Made by a program: the position numbers and the translations under genes. Below are positions 1 through 5,253 of a stretch of 5,408 bases of DNA, one piece after another (the stretch's first letter is position 1; each line of letters opens with the position of its first letter). Under the pieces are notes generated by a model that worked only from the letters and a program-made list of their open reading frames with translations, made no database searches and was not told where the DNA came from. Origin of the DNA: Clostridiaceae bacterium. Its GTDB lineage: Bacteria; Bacillota; Clostridia; Saccharofermentanales; UBA5734. The stretch spans positions 1-5,408 of the forward strand of contig JAAZFW010000598.1 of NCBI GenBank assembly GCA_012511525.1, read 5' to 3'.

Positions 1-424
1 CAGGGGGGCGTCGCCCCGGGACGCGGGCAACCGCCCGGCTGGCGATCGGAATAAACAGGCCCCGTCCGGCGGCGCATCCGCCAACCGGCCGAATCGCAGC
101 CGGAGCCGTCGCCCGAACCAGAACCGTTCCCAGCAGGCTCGCAGCAAACCGGAACAGGTCAGCACGGAAACGCCCGTCACGCCTGAGTCCGCGCCCGTGC
201 CCGCGCCCGCACCCGCGCCCGCACCTGCTCGGCAGAATCCGCCGGCCCAGGAGATTCGGGCCAGCCGGAACGAACCGCGTGCCGCGCGGAACCGTCCGGC
301 CCGCTGGGAGAAGAGGATCAAGGCTGAAGAGACCGCCGAGGACATCCGGCGCGATATTGAGCGCATCGAAAAGGAGATCTGGCTGGAAATTGCCGGCGTC
401 CATACGATCAGGCTGGACTATTGA
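1..424 (+). CDS. 3' end of a gene for a basic, Pro/Ala/Arg-rich protein of unknown function (partial)
   Basis: The reading frame is open from base 2 (base 1 ends a preceding codon) to the TGA at 422-424, giving 140 visible residues; the start lies outside the window. I do not recognise the family. The first part is low-complexity and strongly basic, rich in Arg, Asn, Gln, Ser and Pro, and is probably disordered. It is followed by an Ala-Pro alternating stretch (191-229) and then, from about base 301, a charged segment reading RWEKRIKAEETAEDIRRD and continuing with IERIEKEIW. This segment looks like an amphipathic helix or short coiled coil and ends in IRLDY. The C-terminal segment looks more constrained than the rest, so it may be the conserved part. 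A terminator follows 37 bases after the stop, so this is the last gene of its transcript. A GTG at 197 could start a 75-residue protein, but the frame upstream is open with the same composition, so I read this as the tail of a longer gene. Function unknown. Confidence 0.7.
   Translation, partial: RGASPRDAGNRPAGDRNKQAPSGGASANRPNRSRSRRPNQNRSQQARSKPEQVSTETPVTPESAPVPAPAPAPAPARQNPPAQEIRASRNEPRAARNRPARWEKRIKAEETAEDIRRDIERIEKEIWLEIAGVHTIRLDY
191..229 (+). repeat. Ala-Pro coding hexamer repeat (CCCGCR)
   Basis: Alternating Pro and Ala codons form a short tandem array of a CCCGCG/CCCGCA hexamer. The 12-base unit CCCGCGCCCGCA occurs twice in direct tandem (200-211 and 212-223), with imperfect copies on either side. 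It lies within the partial gene and encodes a stiff Ala-Pro linker between the basic disordered region and the C-terminal charged helix. Such arrays can change length by slippage in steps of two residues without breaking the frame. Confidence 0.75.
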
Positions 425-461
425 CGTATCCGGCATGCCTTGCCGCCGCACAGCGCTTCAC

Positions 462-487
462 AAGCCGGCCTTAAAGCCGGCTTTTTT
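462..487 (+). terminator. Rho-independent terminator after the upstream gene
   Basis: A perfect 8-bp stem, AAGCCGGC (462-469) with GCCGGCTT (476-483), closes a 6-base loop and runs into a T tract at 482-487. This is a textbook intrinsic terminator for plus-strand transcription of the gene ending at 424. The opposite strand lacks a T tract on its far side, so it is unlikely to be bidirectional. It ends 13 bases before the decarboxylase ATG, so it would also lie in the leader of any read-through transcript. Confidence 0.88.
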
Positions 488-490
488 ACA

Positions 491-496
491 GGGTGA
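491..496 (+). promoter_or_regulatory. Ribosome binding site of the decarboxylase
   Basis: GGGTGA lies 4 bases upstream of the ATG at 501, directly after the terminator T tract. It is a moderate, somewhat close Shine-Dalgarno match. It supports ATG 501 over the longer open frame that continues upstream through the terminator and the previous gene. Confidence 0.6.
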
Positions 497-500
497 CGTC

Positions 501-2009
501 ATGGACACGAGACCGCCAGAACCGGATGATCAATTTCTGACCCCGCTGCTCAGCGCTTTGCTGACGCATGCCCAGTCCGGCCGCAAACGCTGGCATATGC
601 CGGGTCACCTGGGCGGGCTGGCCTGGCCGGAGGGCATGGCGGAGAACCTGGCCGCGATCGATGTGACCGAACTGCCCGACACCGATGACATCAATCACCC
701 GTCCGGCGCCGCACGACAGGCGATGGATCTGGCGGCCCGGGCGTTTGGCGCCGGCCACACGCGCCTGCTCACCGGCGGATCGACCCTGGCCCTGCAGATC
801 CTGCTGGCGCTGGCGGTCGGCCGGGGCGGCAAACTGCTGGTTGCGCGCACCTGCCACCAGGCCGTCGTCCACGCGGCCGCCTTGCTGGACATTCAGCTAT
901 GCGTTTTCACCCAGACCGGCGTATCGCCGGATTCAGCCCCCTTTTCCCTGTTTCCCCAAGCCACGGCTGCCGACGTGGTCCGCGGGCTGGCGTTTCATCC
1001 CGGCTGCCGCGCTGTTTTGCTGACCTCGCCGGATTATTACGGCGGCTGTGCCGACCTGGCGGAGGTGGCTGAGGCTGTTCACGCGCGCGGCGCCTGCCTG
1101 CTCGTCGACGAGGCTCATGGCGCGCACCTGGCCTTTGCACCTGGCCTGCTGCCGCCCGCAGCGCTGGCCGCCGGCGCCGACGCCTGCGTGCAAAGCGGGC
1201 ACAAAACGCTGCCGGTCCTGACGGGCGGAGCCTGGCTGCATCTTGGCCAGGCAGCCCTGACGTCAGGCCGCCTGGCTGCGGCGGACCTGGCACGGCTCGT
1301 TCCCGTTTTCCAGACCTCCAGCCCGCCGTTCCCGATCGCTGCCAGCCTGGACCTGGCCCGCCAGCTCATGGCACTTTGCGGCGAACACCAGATACGCCTG
1401 CAGCTCGATCACCTGGAGCAGTTCCGACTGGCGTTGCCGGATTGGCTGACCTGTCCTGTGTCCGGAGGCGGCGGGACCTTGCGACGCGACCCGCTCCGGC
1501 TGGTTTTAGCAGCCCGGGACTGGCGGCTGGCCTTTGCCATGCCGGCACTGGCCCGCCACTTGTCCGATGACGGCATCGACATCGAGTTTGCCGACCTGAC
1601 CCGCCTGGTCCTGATCTTTTCGCTGTGGCAGTCTCCCGATGACTGGCAGGATCTGACCGAAAGCCTGCGCCGTTTCCCGGTTCCCGACAGCGGCGATCTG
1701 GCCGAATCCAGCGCCGGGTTGCTGGAGCTGGAGCGGCGCTGGGTGCGGCAACTGGCCGAACCGGACCAGACATCCCCGGTTTTTCCGAAAGATGCGCTTC
1801 TTGCGCCGGGCGCGCGGGAATTCTGCCGCCTGGATGACGCGGCCGGCCGCGTCGCGGCCCAAGCCCTGGTGCCCTATCCGCCGGGGATCCCGCTGGTCTG
1901 GCCGGGAGACACGCTGACGCCGGACGGTGTTGATTTCCTGAGGCGCTTGTTGGACAATAACATCAGCATAAACGGGGTCGACGCGGGAAATGTCCAGGTC
2001 CTGGCCTGA
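501..2009 (+). CDS. PLP-dependent Orn/Lys/Arg decarboxylase family protein (YaaO-like)
   Basis: This 502-residue protein belongs to the fold-type I basic amino acid decarboxylases (group III: Lys/Orn/Arg decarboxylases), cytosolic PLP enzymes that release CO2 from a basic amino acid to form a polyamine or its precursor. Visible motifs in order are HMPGH at 32-36, TELPDTDDINHPSG at 56-69, the phosphate-loop motif TGGST at 91-95, a His at 119 expected to stack on the PLP ring, DYYGG at 178-182, DEAHGAH at 203-209 (D203 for the pyridine nitrogen), and SGHKT at 232-236 with K235 as the Schiff-base lysine. The C-terminal domain signature VPYPPGIPLVWPGD (457-470) is present. The length is close to the short Gram-positive members (about 480-490 residues), not the 700-residue enterobacterial enzymes. 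Two positions depart from the family pattern: GHK is GHL (L37) and HKS is HQA (120-121). Position next to tmk matches B. subtilis yaaO. Class is secure; the substrate (lysine, arginine or ornithine) is not determinable. Confidence 0.9.
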   Translation: MDTRPPEPDDQFLTPLLSALLTHAQSGRKRWHMPGHLGGLAWPEGMAENLAAIDVTELPDTDDINHPSGAARQAMDLAARAFGAGHTRLLTGGSTLALQILLALAVGRGGKLLVARTCHQAVVHAAALLDIQLCVFTQTGVSPDSAPFSLFPQATAADVVRGLAFHPGCRAVLLTSPDYYGGCADLAEVAEAVHARGACLLVDEAHGAHLAFAPGLLPPAALAAGADACVQSGHKTLPVLTGGAWLHLGQAALTSGRLAAADLARLVPVFQTSSPPFPIAASLDLARQLMALCGEHQIRLQLDHLEQFRLALPDWLTCPVSGGGGTLRRDPLRLVLAARDWRLAFAMPALARHLSDDGIDIEFADLTRLVLIFSLWQSPDDWQDLTESLRRFPVPDSGDLAESSAGLLELERRWVRQLAEPDQTSPVFPKDALLAPGAREFCRLDDAAGRVAAQALVPYPPGIPLVWPGDTLTPDGVDFLRRLLDNNISINGVDAGNVQVLA

Positions 2010-2021
2010 GTCGATTCCATC

Positions 2022-2026
2022 AGGAG
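2022..2026 (+). promoter_or_regulatory. Ribosome binding site that decides the tmk start
   Basis: AGGAG lies 5 bases before the ATG at 2032 and 8 bases before a second in-frame ATG at 2035. No comparable site precedes the in-frame ATG at 1990, which would also overlap the decarboxylase. The start is therefore placed at 2032, with 2035 as a close alternative. Confidence 0.75.
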
Positions 2027-2031
2027 CCGAT

Positions 2032-2709
2032 ATGATGTATAATGAACACGAGCCGACAGATATCCAGCGCGTCTCAGCTTTTCCAAGAGGCCGGCTGATC
2101 ACTTTTGAAGGGATCGACGGGTCTGGGAAAACGACACAGATCGAGAAGCTGTCTGCAAGGTTGGCCGAATCCGGCATCCCGGTGCGCGTCCTGCGCGAAC
2201 CCGGAGGAACCGTGATCGGCGAAGCGATCCGTCGCATCTTGCTGGACAAAGCGCACACCGGTATGTGCACGGAGACGGAGTTGCTGCTTTTTGCCGCGGC
2301 GCGGGCTCAGCTGGTGCGCGAGGTGATACTGCCGGATCTGGAAGCCGGGAAATGGGTGATCTGCGATCGCTTCTTTGATTCAACTGCCGCTTACCAGGGC
2401 TTTGGCCGGCAGCTGGATCCGGACACGATTCGATCCCTGAACCAGCTGGCGGTCGGTACGTGCAGGCCTGATCTCACGATCCTGTTGGATTTGCCTGTGC
2501 AGGCTGCTCTGGACCGCCTGGTGGGACGGAAGAACAAGCAGGACCGCCTGGATCACGAAAGTGTCGCGTTCATGGAGCGGACACGCCAGGGATACAGGCA
2601 GCTCGCGCTGGCGGAGCCGGATCGGATCATCGTGATGGACGCCGCCTTGCAGGAAACAGAACTTGCAGAGAAGATCTACCACAAAATTAGGGAGGGCCTT
2701 GCCACATGA
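2032..2709 (+). CDS. tmk: Thymidylate kinase (dTMP kinase)
   Basis: Tmk phosphorylates dTMP to dTDP with ATP, the step that commits thymidylate to dTTP for DNA synthesis, in the cytosol. The 225-residue protein shows the P-loop FEGIDGSGKTTQ (25-36, K33), the dTMP-binding REPGGT (55-60), the DRF motif (112-114) followed by DSTAAYQGFGR, and a lid segment with basic residues from RLVGRKNK (162-169) into QDRLDHE (170-176). Lid arginines fit the bacterial type. The family usually begins one or two residues before the LITFEG strand and is about 205-215 residues long, so this protein has an N-terminal extension of roughly 18 residues (MMYNEHEPTDIQRVSAFPRG) that is probably flexible. It starts 22 bases after the decarboxylase and its stop overlaps the darA start, which indicates co-transcription with both. 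Identification is secure. Confidence 0.96.
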   Translation: MMYNEHEPTDIQRVSAFPRGRLITFEGIDGSGKTTQIEKLSARLAESGIPVRVLREPGGTVIGEAIRRILLDKAHTGMCTETELLLFAAARAQLVREVILPDLEAGKWVICDRFFDSTAAYQGFGRQLDPDTIRSLNQLAVGTCRPDLTILLDLPVQAALDRLVGRKNKQDRLDHESVAFMERTRQGYRQLALAEPDRIIVMDAALQETELAEKIYHKIREGLAT

Positions 2710-3035
2710 AGCTTATATTTGCAATCGTACACGATGAAGACAGCCCGCGCCTGATGGCTGAATTGAACCGTGCCGGATACCGGGTAACCAAGCTCAATTC
2801 AACCGGTGGTTTTCTCCGATCCGGCAACACGACCTTGATGATTGTGGTTGACGACGACCAGCTTGACGACGTGCTTAGCATCATCCGCAAGTATTCCAGT
2901 TCCAGGCAAGCCGCGATCAACACCAATGTCACACCATCGTCGATGGGCGGATCGTACATCCCGTATCCTGTTGAGGTCATGGTGGGCGGTGCGACCGTCT
3001 TCGTATTGAACGTCGAGCATTTCGAGAAAATGTAG
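2706..3035 (+). CDS. darA: PII-like cyclic-di-AMP receptor DarA (YaaQ/PstA family)
   Basis: DarA is a small trimeric PII-like protein of Firmicutes that binds c-di-AMP between subunits; its downstream partner is not well established. The 109-residue length equals that of the B. subtilis and Staphylococcus aureus proteins. The family core TGGFLRSGNTT (33-43) and the C-terminal SYIPYPVEVMVGGATVFVL (83-101) are intact. R26, T28, F36, L37 and N41, which I recall as ligand-contacting positions in the S. aureus structure, are all present. Position 47, Gly in both reference proteins as I recall them, is Val here, and the loop before SYIPYP is rearranged (PSSMGGSY rather than PMGGNADSY). The ATG overlaps the tmk stop as ATGA, and a strong GGGAGGG lies 9 bases upstream (2690-2696). 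In B. subtilis yaaR lies between darA and holB; here holB follows after one base. The family call is secure, but c-di-AMP affinity could differ. Confidence 0.95.
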   Translation: MKLIFAIVHDEDSPRLMAELNRAGYRVTKLNSTGGFLRSGNTTLMIVVDDDQLDDVLSIIRKYSSSRQAAINTNVTPSSMGGSYIPYPVEVMVGGATVFVLNVEHFEKM

Positions 3036-3036
3036 T

Positions 3037-4053
3037 ATGTCCTTTTCGACCATTGTCGGCCAGACTGAGATCAAAGAGCGCCTCGGTCATGCCTTAACGG
3101 GCAGCCCGGGGCACGCTTATATATTCACCGGACCCAAGGGGATCGGCCGTACTCGATTGGCCCGCGCGTTTGCCGCCGCGCTGCTCTGCGAGCGGCCGGG
3201 CTGTGACGGCGCCTGCGGCAGATGCCCGTCTTGCCGTTACATGGCCGGCGGCGTTCACCCCGACTACCGGGAATTGGAACTGCAGGAAAAGGAAAAAGTC
3301 ATCCCGGTGGACGCGGTGCGCCAGCGGATCGGCGCCGACCTTTATCACCAGCCGCAGCTCGGGGCGCGCAAGGTTTACCTTGTCGATGCCGACGCGCTCA
3401 ACGAGCAGGGCCAGAACGCTTTGCTCAAGTCGCTCGAAGAGCCGCCGCCCTACGCGATCTTCCTGCTGACCGCCCTGAGCGCCAGGCATCTGCTGCCGAC
3501 GATCGTGTCCCGTGCGGTGGTCCTGATGCTCAGCAGGCTCAGTCCGGCCGAGGTGATGGCGGTGATGGAGGCAAACGACCTGCACCAGCACGAAGCGGCC
3601 GCGTTTTTCGCCCGTTTCAGCGGCGGTGTCCCCGGCGTAGCGCTTGAACTGGCCCAAAGCAGCTGGTTCCATGACCTGCGCCAGGAAACCATCCGGTTTT
3701 TCGTGAAGCTGCCCGAGTCCGGGCGAGCCTTCCTGCTGACGGATGGCTATGCCTTTTTCGAAGCAAACCGCGTTCACGCCGGCGAGATCCTGGATGTGCT
3801 CGGCAGCTTGCTTCGCGACCTGATCGTTTTATCCGACCGCTCGGCGGACGACATGCTGATCAACAACGACCAACAGCTGGCCCTCAAGCGGTTATTGCCT
3901 TCCGGGAAGAAGCCGGAATCGCTCCGGAACAACCTGACTCAAGCCTACCGGGCTGTCCTGGCCGCGCGGCGCGGCCTGGCGCTCAACGCCAGCTTTGAGG
4001 GGCTGGCCTGCCATTTGATGCTCGCCCTGCGAAAGGAGCTAACCTATGCCTAA
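3037..4053 (+). CDS. holB: DNA polymerase III subunit delta' (clamp loader)
   Basis: Delta' is the stationary subunit of the clamp-loader complex that places the beta clamp on primed DNA. The 338-residue protein opens with the AAA+ sequence FSTIVGQ (3-9) and HAYIFTGPKGIGRT (26-39). It has a zinc module with C51, C60, C63 and C66 in the usual 8-2-2 spacing, plus an extra C56. The Walker-B-like VYLVDADALNEQGQNALLK (113-131) and LEEPPP (133-138) follow, then the sensor region and TIVSRA (155-160). The C-terminal part (about 220-335) is helical and weakly conserved, as is usual. The P-loop Lys is Arg (R38), in keeping with delta' not being a working ATPase. The SRC motif reads SRA (A160), keeping the arginine that acts as the finger for the neighbouring ATPase. 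No clear ribosome binding site precedes ATG 3037, one base after darA, so translation is probably coupled. It could only be confused with DnaX, which is longer and has an intact P-loop. Confidence 0.92.
   Translation: MSFSTIVGQTEIKERLGHALTGSPGHAYIFTGPKGIGRTRLARAFAAALLCERPGCDGACGRCPSCRYMAGGVHPDYRELELQEKEKVIPVDAVRQRIGADLYHQPQLGARKVYLVDADALNEQGQNALLKSLEEPPPYAIFLLTALSARHLLPTIVSRAVVLMLSRLSPAEVMAVMEANDLHQHEAAAFFARFSGGVPGVALELAQSSWFHDLRQETIRFFVKLPESGRAFLLTDGYAFFEANRVHAGEILDVLGSLLRDLIVLSDRSADDMLINNDQQLALKRLLPSGKKPESLRNNLTQAYRAVLAARRGLALNASFEGLACHLMLALRKELTYA
4033..4038 (+). promoter_or_regulatory. Ribosome binding site of ricT inside holB
   Basis: AAGGAG lies 7 bases upstream of ATG 4046, within the last codons of holB. 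It is the strongest and best spaced site in the operon interior and fixes the ricT start despite the 8-base overlap with holB. Confidence 0.75.
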
Positions 4054-5179
4054 AGTTATCGGTATCCGCTTCCGCGGAACCGGAAAAGCCTATCACTTCG
4101 CACCTGGGGATCTGGAACTGCGTCTGGGTGACGCCGTGATCGTTGAAACGACTCAGGGGATCGAACTTGGCATCGTCGCCGAGGAAGTGATCGAGATCCC
4201 CGAGGAAAAGCTGATCGCCCCGCTTAAGCAAGTGCTGCGGATTGCGTCGACAGAAGACATGGTGCGCTACGACGAGAACACGCAAAAAGAAAAGGAAGCC
4301 TTCCATGTCGGCCAGGAGAAAATCGCCAGCCGCGGATTGGACATGCATCTGGTCGATGTCAATGTCTCGTTTGACAGCCGCAAGATCGTGTTCTATTTCA
4401 CGGCCGACGGCCGGGTCGACTTCCGTGAGCTGGTCAAGGATCTGGCGTCTGTGTTCCATACCCGGATCGAGCTGCGCCAAATCGGGGTCCGCGATCAGGC
4501 CCGGATGGTTTGCGGCCTGGGCATCTGCGGCCGTGAGCTGTGCTGCTGCTCCTACTTGAATGATTTCGTGCCGGTATCGATCAAGATGGCCAAAATGCAG
4601 AACCTGTCCATGAATCCGACCAAAATATCCGGCATGTGCGGCCGCCTGATGTGCTGCCTGAAATACGAGCAAGCCGCTTATGAGGACGCGACCGCGCGCA
4701 TGCCTAAGCAGGGCGCGATCGTCATGACCAGCGAAGGCCAGGGGTATATCGAGCACGTGAACCTGCTTAAGGAAACCGTCACGGTGCGGCTTGACCGAGG
4801 CGGCGAAGCGGATTTGCTGACGGTGCCCTACGAGGAACTGAGTTTGACCGGCGGACGTGTCAGCCGGCGTTACCCGTCCGGAAATGGAAACGGGCCGGCC
4901 GCGCCGGCCGCGGAACGGCCGGCAGCGGGCGAGAGCCAGCCGGCGTCCGAGACGAACGGCACGGCGGGAACGGCGCGCCGGCGCCCTGCACGCGAGAACA
5001 GGACGGAAAAGCGCGAAAGCAGGCCGGAGCAGGTCCAGGACACGAAAGCCGAAGGCGAACGGCCCAAAAAGAAACGATCCGGCCGCCGGGGTTCCGGCAG
5101 CCGCCGGAGAGGCCGGTCCGGCCGCCCGCAAGGTGCGGAAGGCACCGGTGAAAAACCGGCCCAAGGCAGTTTGGACTGA
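4046..5179 (+). CDS. ricT: PSP1-domain protein RicT (YaaT) with a long basic C-terminal tail
   Basis: In B. subtilis RicT joins RicA and RicF in an Fe-S-carrying complex that steers RNase Y-dependent mRNA processing and affects sporulation, competence and biofilm formation. Residues 1 to about 270 form the PSP1 core: an N-terminal beta-rich part (VIGIRFRGTGKAYHF, 4-18) followed by the signature region from RQIGVRDQARMVCGLGICG (144-162) through SIKMAKMQNLSMNPTKISG (178-196) to CGRLMCCLKYE (198-208). The cysteines are C156, C161, C166-C168, C198, C203 and C204, matching the conserved cluster-ligand pattern, with C168 as an extra one. B. subtilis RicT is about 275 residues; this one is 377. The extra residues, about 271-377, are low-complexity: first Pro/Ala/Gly/Glu-rich, then strongly basic with KKKRSGRRGSGSRRRGRSGR at 341-360, probably disordered and nucleic-acid- or ribosome-binding by inference. 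The frame stays open without a break to the TGA at 5177-5179. It overlaps holB by 8 bases. Core identification is secure; the tail's role is unknown. Confidence 0.94.
   Translation: MPKVIGIRFRGTGKAYHFAPGDLELRLGDAVIVETTQGIELGIVAEEVIEIPEEKLIAPLKQVLRIASTEDMVRYDENTQKEKEAFHVGQEKIASRGLDMHLVDVNVSFDSRKIVFYFTADGRVDFRELVKDLASVFHTRIELRQIGVRDQARMVCGLGICGRELCCCSYLNDFVPVSIKMAKMQNLSMNPTKISGMCGRLMCCLKYEQAAYEDATARMPKQGAIVMTSEGQGYIEHVNLLKETVTVRLDRGGEADLLTVPYEELSLTGGRVSRRYPSGNGNGPAAPAAERPAAGESQPASETNGTAGTARRRPARENRTEKRESRPEQVQDTKAEGERPKKKRSGRRGSGSRRRGRSGRPQGAEGTGEKPAQGSLD
4893..4909 (+). repeat. GC-only inverted repeat in the ricT tail
   Basis: GGCCGGC (4893-4899) and GCCGGCC (4903-4909) form a perfect 7-bp stem with a 3-base loop, and a further CGGCCGGC copy lies at 4916-4923. 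There is no T tract, so it is not an intrinsic terminator. It encodes the Gly/Pro/Ala stretch where the RicT tail begins and may simply reflect biased codons (GCC, GCG, CCG, CGG) in a low-complexity segment. Confidence 0.5.
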
Positions 5180-5201
5180 ACCGATCCGCTCCGCGCCGGT
5201 C

Positions 5202-5230
5202 TTGCCCAGCAGCCGGGGTGGTGGTAGAAT
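5202..5230 (+). promoter_or_regulatory. Sigma-A-type promoter for the ferredoxin gene
   Basis: TTGCCC (5202-5207) as -35 and TAGAAT (5225-5230) as -10 are separated by exactly 17 bases, and a TG at 5222-5223 with one base before the -10 makes an extended -10 element. In such GC-rich sequence this is a notable match. Transcription would begin near 5236-5238, leaving a leader of only about 15 bases that contains the ribosome binding site. No terminator is visible between ricT and this promoter, so read-through from the upstream operon may add to expression. Confidence 0.6.
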
Positions 5231-5241
5231 GTGCAGGAATG

Positions 5242-5248
5242 GGAGGTG
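5242..5248 (+). promoter_or_regulatory. Ribosome binding site of the ferredoxin gene
   Basis: GGAGGTG lies 5 bases before ATG 5254, a near-complete anti-16S match and the strongest Shine-Dalgarno sequence in the window. It fits a highly translated small protein and fixes the start. Confidence 0.85.
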
Positions 5249-5253
5249 ACCTC

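Noticed and set aside
121..190. Duplication between the upstream gene's basic region and the ricT tail (both contain a PEQV-like stretch)
   Set aside because: Similarity is limited to a few residues with different codons, as expected from shared composition, so recent duplication is not supported.
421..450. TTGACG (421-426) or TTGCCG (440-445) as a promoter -35 for the decarboxylase
   Set aside because: No acceptable -10 hexamer lies 16-18 bases downstream of either; the corresponding bases are GC-rich.
279..500. Longer start for the decarboxylase, using the open frame from 279
   Set aside because: This would run through the end of the upstream gene and the terminator hairpin. The family N-terminus fits ATG 501, which has its own ribosome binding site.
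1990..2031. ATG 1990 as the start of tmk
   Set aside because: It overlaps the decarboxylase by 20 bases, lacks a good ribosome binding site and adds 14 residues to an already extended N-terminus; AGGAG at 2022-2026 favours 2032.
1506..2270. Minus-strand open frame of 254 codons across the decarboxylase-tmk junction
   Set aside because: It covers conserved motifs of two plus-strand genes (the VPYPPGIPL region and the Tmk P-loop) and shows no motif of its own, so it is a shadow frame.
3094..3777. Minus-strand open frame of 227 codons opposite holB
   Set aside because: It mirrors the delta' AAA+ domain and has no recognisable domain or ribosome binding site.
3983..5164. Minus-strand open frame of 393 codons opposite ricT
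   Set aside because: It lies fully across the recognisable RicT core and tail and has no family motif; its peptide is low-complexity Arg/Ala/Gly. Long antisense frames are expected in GC-rich coding DNA.
5180..5224. Possible terminator after ricT
   Set aside because: Short GC-rich complementarities exist, but there is no convincing stem followed by a T tract.
4857..5249. Second plus-strand frame of 130 codons overlapping the ricT tail
   Set aside because: It is an Arg/Pro/Ala-rich out-of-frame reading of low-complexity sequence that runs through the ferredoxin promoter, with no supported start.
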